A stretch of 64,000 bases of DNA, taken from positions 131,501 to 195,500 of the forward strand of contig NZ_FOQV01000007.1 in NCBI RefSeq assembly GCF_900113835.1, read 5' to 3'. The position numbers and the translations under genes are program-made. Source of the DNA: Allobosea sp. OK403 (GTDB lineage Bacteria > Pseudomonadota > Alphaproteobacteria > Rhizobiales > Beijerinckiaceae). Of this stretch, positions 25,628 to 33,826 are shown piece by piece (position 1 is the stretch's first letter; the number at the start of each line of letters is the position of its first letter). A model generated the notes under the pieces. That model had not been told where the DNA came from and did not search any database. It saw nothing but the letters and a program-made list of their open reading frames with translations.

Positions 25628-26610
25628 GCGCCGTCGCTCCGCCGCTGCTTTCGGTACGCGATCTCCGCATCGTCTTCGATGGCCGTCATGGCCCGTTGAC
25701 GGCGCTCGATGGCGTCTCCTTCGACATCGCGCCCGGCGAGATCCTCGGCGTGGTCGGCGAATCCGGCGCCGGCAAATCCTTGACCGGAACGGCGGTGATC
25801 GGCCTGCTCGATCCGCCGGGACGGATCAGCGGCGGCTCGATCCATCTCGACGGGCTGCGCATCGACAATCTCCCGCCCGAGCCGATGCGCAAGCTGCGTG
25901 GCCGCCAGATCGGCGCGATCTTCCAGGATCCGCTGACCTCGCTGCATCCCCTGCTGACCGTCGGCGACCAGCTCGTCGAGACGATCCTGACGCATCTCCC
26001 GGTCGGCAAGGCGCAGGCGCGCAAGCGCGCACTCGATCTCCTGAAGGAAGTCGGCATCCCAGCGGCAGAGACGCGCATCGACCAGTATCCGCACCAGTTT
26101 TCCGGCGGCATGCGCCAGCGCGTCGTGATCGCACTCGCGCTTTGCGCCGAGCCGAAGCTGATCATTGCCGACGAGCCGACCACGGCGCTCGACGTCTCGA
26201 TCCAGGCGCAGATCACCACGCTGCTGAAGCGCCTCTGCCGCGAGCACGGCACGGCGATCATGCTGGTGACGCATGATATGGGGGTCATTGCCGAGACGGC
26301 TGATCGGGTTGCCGTGATGTATGCTGGGCGCATCGTCGAGATCGGCCCGGTCGCGGAGGTCACGCGCCGGCCGCATCACCCCTATACCGCCGGTCTGATG
26401 GCCTCGATCCCGAGTGTCCACACCCGCAATGCCGTCCTCAACCAGATCGACGGCGCGATGCCGCGTCTGAACGCCATTCCCGAAGGCTGCTCCTTCAATC
26501 CCCGCTGCGGGTTCGCAACCGGGTTCTGCCGCGAGCATAAGCCCGGCCTGCCGGTCTCGGCCCATGCCGCCGCCTGTCATTTCCCGCTGATGGAGCCGGC
26601 GCATGCGTGA
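25624..26610 (+). CDS. ABC transporter ATP-binding protein, DppD/OppD type
   Basis: 328-residue ATPase. Walker A is GESGAGKSLTGTAV, Q-loop region IFQDPLTSLHPLLTVGDQLV, signature FSGGMRQRVVIALALCAEPK, Walker B LIIADEPTTALDVS and switch region VTHDMGVIAET. The carboxyl-terminal oligopeptide domain carries the Cys-rich CSFNPRCGFATGFC pattern of the family. Its ATG overlaps the amidohydrolase stop, which ties the transporter ATPases to the enzymes in one operon. Confidence 0.95.
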   Translation: MSAVAPPLLSVRDLRIVFDGRHGPLTALDGVSFDIAPGEILGVVGESGAGKSLTGTAVIGLLDPPGRISGGSIHLDGLRIDNLPPEPMRKLRGRQIGAIFQDPLTSLHPLLTVGDQLVETILTHLPVGKAQARKRALDLLKEVGIPAAETRIDQYPHQFSGGMRQRVVIALALCAEPKLIIADEPTTALDVSIQAQITTLLKRLCREHGTAIMLVTHDMGVIAETADRVAVMYAGRIVEIGPVAEVTRRPHHPYTAGLMASIPSVHTRNAVLNQIDGAMPRLNAIPEGCSFNPRCGFATGFCREHKPGLPVSAHAAACHFPLMEPAHA

Positions 26611-27571
26611 GAGCGGCCCCATCCTCACCGTCTCCAACGCCTCTTGCCGCTTCGATGTCTCGGCGCCGGCTTTGTCGCGCCTGCTGACGCGCGAGCCGCG
26701 CCGTATCCTGCGCGCGGTCGAGACCGTCTCCTTCACCGTCGAGCGCGGCACGACCTTCAGCATCGTCGGTGAATCCGGTTGCGGGAAATCGACGCTGGCG
26801 CGCATGGTGGTGGGCCTGCAGCGGCCGACCGAAGGTGCGCTGCATTTCTCCGACATCGCCCGCATCGACGGCACGATCGGCCCGCCGCGGGTGCAGATGA
26901 TTTTTCAGGACCCTTACGCTTCGTTGAACCCGCGCTGGCGTGTCGGCGACATCATCGCCGAGCCGATCCGTGAATTGAAGCTGCGCCAGGACGAGGCGGC
27001 GATCACGCAGCGCGTCGGCGACCTCCTGGAGATCGTCGGCTTGTCGCGTACCGATGCTTCCCGCTATCCGCATGCCTTCTCCGGCGGCCAGCGCCAGCGC
27101 ATCTCGATTGCGCGCGCGCTCGCGACCGAGGCCGATTTCCTGGTCTGCGACGAACCGACCTCGGCGCTCGACGTCTCCGTGCAGGCGCAGATCCTCAACC
27201 TGATGGTCCGGCTCCAGAAGGAGTTCGGGCTGACCTATCTCTTCATCAGCCACAATCTCTCGGTTGTGCGGCACATGTCGGATCAGCTCGCGATCATGTA
27301 TCTCGGCCGCTTCGTCGAGACGGGGCCGGCAGACGAGGTCTTCGGCAACCCGCGCCACCCCTATACGCGTTTGCTGCTCGAGACGATTCCCGATGTCGAG
27401 AAGCCCAATCGCGCGCGCCGGCCGATGTCGGGCGAGGTGCCGAGCCCGATCGCGCCGCCGCCCGGCTGCGCCTTCCATCCGCGCTGCGCCATGGCGGCCG
27501 ATATCTGCCGGGTCGAACGGCCCCCTTTGCGCGCTGTGGCGGCTGGCGCGCTGGCTTGCCATTTCGGCTGA
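26603..27571 (+). CDS. ABC transporter ATP-binding protein, DppF/OppF type
   Basis: 322-residue ATPase overlapping the DppD gene by 8 bp. Walker A GESGCGKSTLARMVV, Q-loop MIFQDPYASLNPRWRVGDII, signature AFSGGQRQRISIARALATE, Walker B LVCDEPTSALDVSVQAQ and FISHNLSVVRHMS are intact; the family's Cys cluster is CAFHPRCAMAADIC. It completes the five-component Opp/Dpp transporter. Confidence 0.95.
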   Translation: MRESGPILTVSNASCRFDVSAPALSRLLTREPRRILRAVETVSFTVERGTTFSIVGESGCGKSTLARMVVGLQRPTEGALHFSDIARIDGTIGPPRVQMIFQDPYASLNPRWRVGDIIAEPIRELKLRQDEAAITQRVGDLLEIVGLSRTDASRYPHAFSGGQRQRISIARALATEADFLVCDEPTSALDVSVQAQILNLMVRLQKEFGLTYLFISHNLSVVRHMSDQLAIMYLGRFVETGPADEVFGNPRHPYTRLLLETIPDVEKPNRARRPMSGEVPSPIAPPPGCAFHPRCAMAADICRVERPPLRAVAAGALACHFG

Positions 27572-27689
27572 TTGCGACGGCTCGAGGCGACACTCATAGC
27601 CGAGATGCGCGCCAGGCGGCTGCGCGAGCCCCAGGATATCGTGTAGTCCGTTGTCTGGCGGTGCGGCATCCTGCGCGGCATTCGCGCAA

Positions 27690-27731
27690 GGCTCCGTCAC
27701 GATGAAGAACGGCTCTGTCACGATAAAGGAC
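27690..27731 (+). repeat. 21-bp tandem duplication before the leaderless binding-protein-like gene
   Basis: Two adjacent 21-bp units, the first GGCTCCGTCACGATGAAGAA plus C, the second GGCTCTGTCACGATAAAGGA plus C. They duplicate a segment containing a purine-rich ribosome-site-like sequence; the second copy supplies AAAGGA for the ATG at 27738, the first contains an alternative in-frame ATG at 27702. The 166-bp gap after the DppF gene holds nothing else I recognise. Confidence 0.7.
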
Positions 27732-27737
27732 GCCGCC

Positions 27738-28481
27738 ATGTCATTTCGCCCCGATATCGGCACGATGCCGGACGAGTTGCGCGAGCGTCTGGCGCCCGGT
27801 GGCGTGCTGCGCGCCGGCATCAACCTGTCGAATTTCCTGCTGGTGTCGAGCCGCACGCCGGATGGCGGCCCCGCCGGCGTCTCCCCCGACATGGCTCGTG
27901 CGCTCGCCGATATTCTTGGCGTCGCGTTGCGCTATGTGACCTATGAATCGCCGGGCCTGCTGGCCGATGCTGCGGGGCGCGATGAATGGGATATCGGCCT
28001 GATCGGGGCCGAGCCGCAGCGCGCGGAGGTGATCAGCTTCACGCCGGCCTATGCCGCGATCGAGGCGACCTATCTCGTGCCAGCGCAATCGCGTTTCCAG
28101 AGTCCGGCCGAGGTCGATGCGGCAGGCGTCCGGATCGCCGTCACCGGCCGCACCGCCTATGGCCTCTGGCTCGACCGCAACATCGTCCATGCCGAGTTAG
28201 TGCGCTCGACGACGATGGACGAGGCATTGGCGGATTTCAGCGACAAGAAGCTCGATGCGCTCGCGGGCTTGCGGCCGCGGCTCAACAGCGATGTGGCGCG
28301 GACACCTGGTACACGCATCCTCGACGGCCGGTTCATGGCGGTTCAGCAGGCGATCGGCGTCCCGAAGGCGACGGGCGATGCGGTCGCCTACCTCACGAAA
28401 TTCGTCGAGGCGGCCAGAAGCTCGGGCCTCATTGCCGACCTCATCCGCAAGCACGGCGTCGAAGGTCTCAGCGTCGCCTGA
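27738..28481 (+). CDS. leaderless family 3 substrate-binding-protein-like protein
   Basis: 247-residue protein with the SBP family 3 fold pattern: LRAGINLSNFLLVSS, GVSPDMARALADILGVALRY, WDIGLIGAEPQRAEVISFTP, GRTAYGLWLDRNI and the carboxyl-terminal helix SGLIADLIRKHGVEGLSV. No signal peptide is encoded: the ATG at 27738 begins MSFRPDIGTMPDELRERL, and extension to 27702 or 27651 does not add a hydrophobic leader. It may be a cytoplasmic sensor or binding protein. AAAGGA lies 8 bp upstream. It follows the transporter ATPases and precedes the DHCW cupin gene in the same operon. Confidence 0.82.
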   Translation: MSFRPDIGTMPDELRERLAPGGVLRAGINLSNFLLVSSRTPDGGPAGVSPDMARALADILGVALRYVTYESPGLLADAAGRDEWDIGLIGAEPQRAEVISFTPAYAAIEATYLVPAQSRFQSPAEVDAAGVRIAVTGRTAYGLWLDRNIVHAELVRSTTMDEALADFSDKKLDALAGLRPRLNSDVARTPGTRILDGRFMAVQQAIGVPKATGDAVAYLTKFVEAARSSGLIADLIRKHGVEGLSVA

Positions 28482-28541
28482 GCCCTGGCGCATCCGCCTT
28501 CAACCTGAAGCGCAAGCCACTTCCATGAGAAAGCCACGTCC

Positions 28542-28883
28542 ATGAAGATGTCCGAGATCGCCTTTTCCACGGTCGACTGGTCGCAGGTCGAGCCGACCCG
28601 CCACGCCGGCGAGGAGGGCGAGGCGACCTGGCGCACGCGCTTCTTCGGGCCGCAGGACAATCAGATCCGCGTCCGTATCGTCGAATATTCGCCGGGCTAT
28701 GTCGCCGACCATTGGTGCAGCAAGGGCCACGTCATCCTCTGCCTCGAAGGCGAGCTGGAGACGACGCTGGAGGATGGCCGCGTCTCGGTGCTGACGCCGG
28801 GCATGAGCTATCAGGTCGCCGACGGCGCCGAAGCGCATCGCTCGCGCACGACGAAGGGTGCCAAGCTCTTCATCGTTGACTGA
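28542..28883 (+). CDS. DHCW-motif cupin-fold protein
   Basis: 113-residue single-domain cupin. It carries the family motif in VADHWCSKGHVILCLEGELE around residues 51-70 and ends with the second cupin motif (GMSYQVADGAEAHRSRTTKG). Some short cupins are metal-dependent isomerases or binding proteins, but no activity is known to me for this family. It is the last gene of the Opp/amidohydrolase operon, 60 bp after the leaderless binding protein, followed by a strong hairpin. Confidence 0.85.
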   Translation: MKMSEIAFSTVDWSQVEPTRHAGEEGEATWRTRFFGPQDNQIRVRIVEYSPGYVADHWCSKGHVILCLEGELETTLEDGRVSVLTPGMSYQVADGAEAHRSRTTKGAKLFIVD

Positions 28884-28901
28884 CAGCGCTCAGCGGCTGT
28901 T

Positions 28902-28962
28902 TGGAAACCTCCCGAGCCCTCATCCCGAGGAGCGCTCCGCAGGATGAGGGCTGGAGTTTCCA
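28902..28962. terminator. family C hairpin between convergent operons, candidate bidirectional terminator
   Basis: Imperfect palindrome of about 61 bp with TGGAAAC at the left end and GTTTCCA at the right and an inner AGCCCTCATCC/GGATGAGGGCT stem. It lies in the 88-bp gap between the cupin gene (plus) and the enolase-superfamily gene (minus). The same family occurs at 51904-52009. Termination is inferred from position; there is no long T-tract. Confidence 0.6.
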
Positions 28963-28971
28963 TACGGGCTC

Positions 28972-30135
28972 TCAGCGCTCGGCCAGGATGCGCGCATTGG
29001 CCCGCACCGAGGCTTCGCTGACGCGGATGCCGAGCCCCGGCCCGTCCGGCACCACGACATGTCCGTTGCGGTTGGCGACGCGCTCCTCCAGCACGTCCTC
29101 GGTCAAGACATGGTGGGGCATGTAGAACTCGCAGCCGAGCGAGATGCCGGGCGTCGCGGCGATGAGCTGCGTGCCGGCGGCAAGCCCGATGCCGCCCTCC
29201 CAGAGCGTGCCGCCATAGCCCGGCAGCCCGGCCTGATCGGCGATCGCCATGATGGCCTGCGCCTTGAGGAGGCCGCCCGCCTTCATCAGCTTGACCGAGA
29301 TTGCATTCGCGGCCTTGAGGCGGATCACCTCGTTGAGATCGCGGGCGTCGAAACAGCTTTCATCGGCCAGGATCGGCGTGTCCAGCGCCACCACGAAGGC
29401 GGCCATCGCGTCGAGATTGTCGCGCGGAACCGGCTGCTCGATGAAGGTCGGCGCGAACGCGTCGACATCGCGCAGAATCTTGATCGCGCCGAAAGGCTGC
29501 AGCGCCTGATTATAGTCGAGCCGGAGGTCGATCGCGTCGCCGAATTCGGAGCGCATCGCTTCGAGATGGGCGAGATCCTCCTTATGCGGCTTCACGCCGG
29601 TCTTGACCTTGTAGATCACGTTGCCGGCCGGGACCATGGCGCGCATCCGCTCGAGATCGGCGGCAAAATCCGGATCGGCGATCGAGAAGGAGAGCGGGAT
29701 CGTGTCGCGCACCCGCCCGCCGAGCAGGTCGGCGACCGAAAGGCCCGACGCCTTGCCGACGATGTCCAGGAGCGCCATCTCGATCGCGACCTTGGCCTCG
29801 GCATGGCCAACCAGCGCGCGGTCGAGCAGGGCCATCGTCTCGCGCACGCGCTTGACGGGGCGGCCCATCAGCACCGGGCGCAGATAGACGTCGATCGCCG
29901 CCAGCGCAGCTTCCGCCGTGCCTGTGAAGACCTCCCAGGGGGCGGCTTCGCCCCAGCCCACCACGCCGTCGCTTGCGGTCAACTCGACGAGGACGCGCTT
30001 GACCGTGCCCTTGACGTTCCCGACGCCCTGGAGCCGGGCCATCTTGATCGGGCTTTCGATGAAAAAGAGCCTGATCCTTTCGAGGACCGCTCCGCTCTTG
30101 TCGACGACGGCCTGGTTGATGATGTCCTGGCTCAT
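28972..30135 (-). CDS. enolase-superfamily enzyme (muconate-lactonizing/mandelate-racemase subgroup)
   Basis: 387-residue enzyme. The MLE-subgroup K-x-K motif is visible as YKVKTGVKP near residue 175, metal ligands as RLDYNQAL, FIEQPVPRDN and ILADESCFD, and the second base Lys in SVKLMKAGG. Reactions of the group start with proton abstraction next to a carboxylate: lactone formation, dipeptide or amino acid epimerisation or racemisation. The operon with an amino acid transporter suggests an amino acid-derived substrate, but this is inference. It overlaps the SDR gene by 4 bp. Confidence 0.88.
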   Translation of the reverse strand: MSQDIINQAVVDKSGAVLERIRLFFIESPIKMARLQGVGNVKGTVKRVLVELTASDGVVGWGEAAPWEVFTGTAEAALAAIDVYLRPVLMGRPVKRVRETMALLDRALVGHAEAKVAIEMALLDIVGKASGLSVADLLGGRVRDTIPLSFSIADPDFAADLERMRAMVPAGNVIYKVKTGVKPHKEDLAHLEAMRSEFGDAIDLRLDYNQALQPFGAIKILRDVDAFAPTFIEQPVPRDNLDAMAAFVVALDTPILADESCFDARDLNEVIRLKAANAISVKLMKAGGLLKAQAIMAIADQAGLPGYGGTLWEGGIGLAAGTQLIAATPGISLGCEFYMPHHVLTEDVLEERVANRNGHVVVPDGPGLGIRVSEASVRANARILAER

Positions 30136-30890
30136 GCGAGCCCTCCATTGACGTGTATGATCTGGCCGGTGACGTAGGACGCAGCCGGCGAGGCGAGGAA
30201 GGCGATCATGGCCGCGACCTCCTCGGGCAGGCCGCGCCGCCCGAGTGGAATGATCGCTTCCATGCGGGCGATCGCCTCGAGGCTTAGCTTGCTGCCTCGG
30301 CCTTCGTCCTTGCGGATCAGCCCGGGCGCAACGGCGTTGACGGTGATGGCATCAGTGGCGAGTTCATGCGCCATCAGCTTCACCACCGTCTCCAGCGCGG
30401 CGCGGCTCACAGCGGTTGCGGCGAAGGGCTGGAGATCGGTGCGCAGGGCGTGAGCGACGAAGGACGAGGTGGCGACGATCCGGCCGCTGCCGCTGGCTTT
30501 CAGCAGCGGGCGCGCCGCGCGGGCCATGCGCATGAGGGCGGCGACGGATTCGTCCATGGCTTGCCCGATCTCGCTCTCGGGCAGATCCATGATGCCGGCT
30601 CTGCGGGCATGGCCGGCGACCGCGACCAGCCCGTCGAGTCTCCCAAAGCCATCGGCTGCCAGCGTCACGATCTGGTCGCAGGTCGTCTTCGCCGCCATGT
30701 CGCCAAGGATGGTCTCGACCTTGGCTCCGGCCGTGCGAGCCGTCTCGGCAACTGCGTCGAGCCCGGTGCGATTGCTGCCGGTATGTATGATGAGGCCGAT
30801 ACCGGGTCCGGCGAGCAATTGCGCGGTCGCCCGGCCGATTCCGCTCGCCGCACCGGTGACGAGATAGACACGATCGAGGCCGGGCATCAC
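30132..30890 (-). CDS. short-chain dehydrogenase/reductase-like protein with degenerate YxxxK
   Basis: 252-residue SDR-fold protein. The nucleotide motif TGAASGIGRATAQLL is intact and the structural NAVAPGLIRKDEG and VTGQIIHVNGG segments are present. The catalytic Ser region (TSSFV) is recognisable, but the YxxxK motif reads TAVSR (in AATAVSRAALETV), so both the Tyr and Lys are changed. The dinucleotide NNAG motif is also replaced by VAVAGHARRAG. It may bind a nucleotide without classical SDR catalysis. It overlaps the enolase-superfamily and ATPase genes by 4 bp on each side, so it is under the same expression control and looks maintained rather than decayed. Confidence 0.85.
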   Translation of the reverse strand: MMPGLDRVYLVTGAASGIGRATAQLLAGPGIGLIIHTGSNRTGLDAVAETARTAGAKVETILGDMAAKTTCDQIVTLAADGFGRLDGLVAVAGHARRAGIMDLPESEIGQAMDESVAALMRMARAARPLLKASGSGRIVATSSFVAHALRTDLQPFAATAVSRAALETVVKLMAHELATDAITVNAVAPGLIRKDEGRGSKLSLEAIARMEAIIPLGRRGLPEEVAAMIAFLASPAASYVTGQIIHVNGGLA

Positions 30891-31714
30891 AGCGCCTTTT
30901 CAGCCGGGGCTTGAGCTGCGCCGCCGCGATGGAAATGGCCAAGGAAGGCCTGTGTCGCCGGCTCGCGCGGCGCGTCGATCACTTGCCGTGCCGGTCCTTC
31001 CTCGACGACCACGCCGTCGCGCATGAAGATGACGCGGTCTGCGACCTCGCGGGCGAAGGCGATCTCATGGGTGACGATCACCATCGTCATGCCTTCCGAG
31101 GCCAGCTTCTGCATCACGCCCAGGACCTCGCCGACGAGCTCGGGGTCGAGCGCCGAGGTCGCCTCGTCGAACAGCATCACCTCCGGCTCCATGGCGAGTG
31201 CGCGGGCAATGGCGACGCGCTGCTTCTGCCCACCCGACAGGCGGCTGGGATATTCGTCGACCTTGTCGGCGAGCCCGACCTTGGCGAGCAATGCCAGCGC
31301 CTGCTCGCGCGCCTGTGCCTTGGGCTTCCCACGGACGGTGATCGGCGCTTCCATGACGTTGCCGAGCGCCGTCATATGCGGAAACAGGTTGAAGTGCTGG
31401 AACACCATGCCGGTGTTGGTGCGGAAGCGGGCGAGTTCCTTCGTCTTCGGCGGCTTGCTGCCGACACCGAAGGCGAAGCTGTCCTCTCCGACCCGAACGC
31501 GTCCGCCATCGGGTGTCACCAGCAGGTTGATGCAGCGCAGCAGGGTCGATTTGCCGGAGCCGGAGGGGCCGATCAGCGCGACCACGCTCCCGGCCGCGAC
31601 CTTCAGGTTGATGTCCTTGAGGACGACGAGCTCGCCGAATTGCTTGCGCAGCGCGGCGACCTCGATCTTGGGTGTCTCGATCTTGGGCGTCTCGATCGTG
31701 GATGTGGTGTCCAT
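30887..31714 (-). CDS. polar amino acid ABC transporter ATP-binding protein (GlnQ-like)
   Basis: 275-residue ATPase. Walker A GPSGSGKSTLLRCINLL, the family's Q-loop segment MVFQHFNLFPHMTALGNVME, signature LSGGQKQRVAIARALAMEPE, Walker B VMLFDEATSALDPELVGEVL and IVTHEIAFAREVAD are standard for the GlnQ/HisP class. The amino terminus has a short repeat, IETPKIETPKIE, ahead of the domain. It serves the single permease at 31724 and the binding protein at 32601. Confidence 0.95.
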   Translation of the reverse strand: MDTTSTIETPKIETPKIEVAALRKQFGELVVLKDINLKVAAGSVVALIGPSGSGKSTLLRCINLLVTPDGGRVRVGEDSFAFGVGSKPPKTKELARFRTNTGMVFQHFNLFPHMTALGNVMEAPITVRGKPKAQAREQALALLAKVGLADKVDEYPSRLSGGQKQRVAIARALAMEPEVMLFDEATSALDPELVGEVLGVMQKLASEGMTMVIVTHEIAFAREVADRVIFMRDGVVVEEGPARQVIDAPREPATQAFLGHFHRGGAAQAPAEKAL

Positions 31715-31723
31715 CGCCTGGCC

Positions 31724-32386
31724 TCAATCGCTCGTGGACAGCTTCTTCTCGCCCTGGCGCACAATGATCGTGAGCGGGAAGAGAAGCACGAAATAGGCGA
31801 TCGCCACGGCGCTGTAGACCTCAAGCGGCCGGTAGCTGTCATGCGCCGCGATCTGGCCCTGATAGAGCAGGTCCGGCACGGCCAGCACCGAGACCAGCGA
31901 GGTGTTCTTGAACTGGATGATCGACTGGTTCATCAGCGGCGGGATCATACGCTTCAGCGCCTGCGGCAGGATGATCCGGCGCATCGACTGGAACGGGGTC
32001 ATGCCGAGCGCGGCGGCCGCTTCCGGCTGGCCGGGGTCGATCGAGACGATGCCGCCGCGGATGATCTCGGCATAGAAGGAGCCGCCATAAAGCGAGAGCG
32101 CCAGGATCGAGGCCGTGACGGCCGAGATCTCGATGCCGCTCAGGATCGGCAGGGCGTAGTAGAACCAGACGAGTTGCACCAGCACGGGCGTGCAGCGGAA
32201 GACCTCGATATAGGCGAGCGCGAGCCAGCGCAGCGGGGCGAAGGGCGAGAGTTTCGCGAGCGCTCCGACAAGCCCGATGAGCAGCCCGAGCACGACGATG
32301 GCCACGGTGAAGCCGACCGTGACCCACAAGCCGTTCAGGAACAGCCAGCGATAGCTCCAGAGCGAGCCGAAATCCCATTGATACAT
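31724..32386 (-). CDS. polar amino acid ABC transporter permease
   Basis: 220-residue permease of the HisM/GlnP class. Early YIEVFRCTPVLVQLVWFYYA is the family signature of the first half, followed by YGGSFYAEIIRGGI and the EAA loop EAAAALGMTPFQSMRRIILP. Only one permease gene is present, so the transporter probably uses a homodimer. The gene is 9 bp upstream of the ATPase gene and about 210 bp downstream of the binding-protein gene, with a family A repeat in between. Confidence 0.94.
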   Translation of the reverse strand: MYQWDFGSLWSYRWLFLNGLWVTVGFTVAIVVLGLLIGLVGALAKLSPFAPLRWLALAYIEVFRCTPVLVQLVWFYYALPILSGIEISAVTASILALSLYGGSFYAEIIRGGIVSIDPGQPEAAAALGMTPFQSMRRIILPQALKRMIPPLMNQSIIQFKNTSLVSVLAVPDLLYQGQIAAHDSYRPLEVYSAVAIAYFVLLFPLTIIVRQGEKKLSTSD

Positions 32387-32444
32387 GGCGAGGTCCAGGA
32401 AGAACGATGACCGTGACGGCTGTCACGCTATCCGGAGAACCGCG

Positions 32445-32551
32445 CCGTCATCCCCGGCGACCGCAGCTCGATCCGGGATCCATGCCGGAGCCTCGGCGGA
32501 ATGGGCTCAGGCATGGGTCCCGGGTCTTCGCTTCGCTACGCCCGGGACGAC
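32445..32551. repeat. palindromic intergenic repeat, family A, copy 2 (diverged)
   Basis: Begins CGTCATCCCCGGCGACCG and ends CGCCCGGGACGACG, with central ATCCGGGATCCATGCC and GCATGGGTCCCGGG arms. It is more diverged than copies 1, 3 and 4. It lies inside the amino acid transporter operon between the binding protein and permease genes. Confidence 0.8.
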
Positions 32552-32600
32552 GCTTCGGTTCGGTTGGATGCCTTGCCAGGCAAGGCCGAGCGCTCCGCCT

Positions 32601-33455
32601 TCAGAGCTGGACGCCGGCGGGCATGTCGGCTTCGGTGACGCCGACCGACTCCATGTTCTTGATGATCACGCTGCGGATCAGGCCGAGCCCGCGATTGAAC
32701 TCGAGCCAGGTGTTGACATATTTGGGCCAGGTCTGGTCGGCCTCGCGGCGGAAGCCGGCATTCGAGGTCGTGGCGAAGACCGGGGTCGGCACCACGAGCT
32801 CGCCGAGCGCCGGGTTCTTCTTGAGCATGGTCAGCGACAGCATCATCACGATGCATTGCGCGTCGGCGCGGCCGGTCATGATGGCAGCGGCGGCGTCGTC
32901 GACGCTCTTGAAGCGCGAGATCTGCGCCTTCGAGCAGAGCCGTGTCGCGACCTGGTCCTGAGAGGAGCCGGCATCGACCGTGATCTTGAGGGCGGGGTTG
33001 TTGAAATCGTCCCAGGTCTTCTTGCCCAGGCCCTTCTTGGTGATCATCGTGAAGGCGTTGTTGAACACCGGCACCGAGAAATCGACCACCAGCGCGCGCT
33101 TGGGCGTCGGGTTGAGGCCGAAGAAGATGTCGATCTTGTTCGCCTGCAGGTCGAGGACGGAATTGCCCCAGGTCGTCTCGAGGATCTCGAGCTCGACTTC
33201 GAGCTCCTCGGCCAGCGCCTTCGACAGGTCGATATAGAAGCCGCCCCACTGACCGGTCACGATGTCCTTGTTGTAATAGGGGGCCGCTCCCGCCACCGCG
33301 CCGATACGCAGCTTCTTGGTCCGGCGGATGCGTTCGAAGGCGGTCTCGCCTCCGGCCGCCGGCGCCTGGGCCGCAGCTGGCGAGACGATGCCGGCAGCCG
33401 CTATCCCGACGGCCGCGGCGCCGATGGCGGTGGCGATATCCCTGCGCGAAACCAT
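32601..33455 (-). CDS. polar amino acid ABC substrate-binding protein (family 3)
   Basis: 284-residue periplasmic protein. The ATG at 33455, preceded by GAGGGGA, starts a twin-arginine-like leader (MVSRRDIATAIGAAAVGIAA) ending near SPAAAQ. The mature part has LRIGAVAGAAPYYNKDIVTG, GFYIDLSKALAEELEVELEI, KIDIFFGLNPTPKRALVVDF and GSSQDQVATRL, the classical family 3 order. Longer upstream starts would add only low-quality sequence. It is the first gene of the unit that ends with the SDR and enolase-superfamily genes. Confidence 0.93.
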   Translation of the reverse strand: MVSRRDIATAIGAAAVGIAAAGIVSPAAAQAPAAGGETAFERIRRTKKLRIGAVAGAAPYYNKDIVTGQWGGFYIDLSKALAEELEVELEILETTWGNSVLDLQANKIDIFFGLNPTPKRALVVDFSVPVFNNAFTMITKKGLGKKTWDDFNNPALKITVDAGSSQDQVATRLCSKAQISRFKSVDDAAAAIMTGRADAQCIVMMLSLTMLKKNPALGELVVPTPVFATTSNAGFRREADQTWPKYVNTWLEFNRGLGLIRSVIIKNMESVGVTEADMPAGVQL

Positions 33456-33782
33456 GGTGATCCCCTCACTCTGATGACCGGCCAGCCGGGGCGCGATCGA
33501 CATCTCGTCGTCTTTACTCTGCCGGAAGATCGCCACGATCAAGCGCCTTCTGCGTGCATGGCACCGCAGATATGCGCGCTTCCGTGACGAATTGGCCGGG
33601 CAAGATGCGATCCGTGCAGCTTTGCCGGCAAGGGCGGCGGCTCGGATGCAGAAGGCAATGACTGCTTCTGATTTGTGCGAATGCCCAATCGTTCGGCGGT
33701 CTGCCGGTTTTTCTGGACAATGCACCCGCGAAAATCGCGACGCCGCTGGCGAGCATGCACCGCTGCGATGGCTGGTCGGCGT
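33456..33782. other. divergent intergenic region upstream of two transporter operons
   Basis: About 330 bp with no convincing gene, between the minus amino acid transporter operon and the plus Pot operon. Open frames across it have no recognisable domain. It should hold the promoter of the minus operon; I could not pick a convincing -35/-10 pair. The right end carries the sigma-54-like element listed separately. No dedicated regulator gene adjoins either operon. Confidence 0.5.
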
Positions 33783-33799
33783 TTGGCACGCCCCTTGTA
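33783..33799 (+). promoter_or_regulatory. possible sigma-54 promoter (TTGGCACG-N4-TTGTA)
   Basis: TTGGCACG, four C residues, then TTGTA. This matches the sigma-54 consensus TGGCACG-N4-TTGCW except that the -12 GC is GT. Transcription would start near 33810, just downstream of the ATG at 33806, and leave the AGGAGG at 33816-33821 and a TTG start at 33827 in the message. That agreement supports both calls, but the -12 mismatch is a caveat. Confidence 0.45.
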
Positions 33800-33826
33800 G
33801 GGCGCATGCCCAACCAGGAGGCAGGA

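Noticed and set aside
30132..30890. SDR as a pseudogene
   Set aside because: The frame is intact, of normal length and overlaps both neighbours by 4 bp; only catalytic residues differ.
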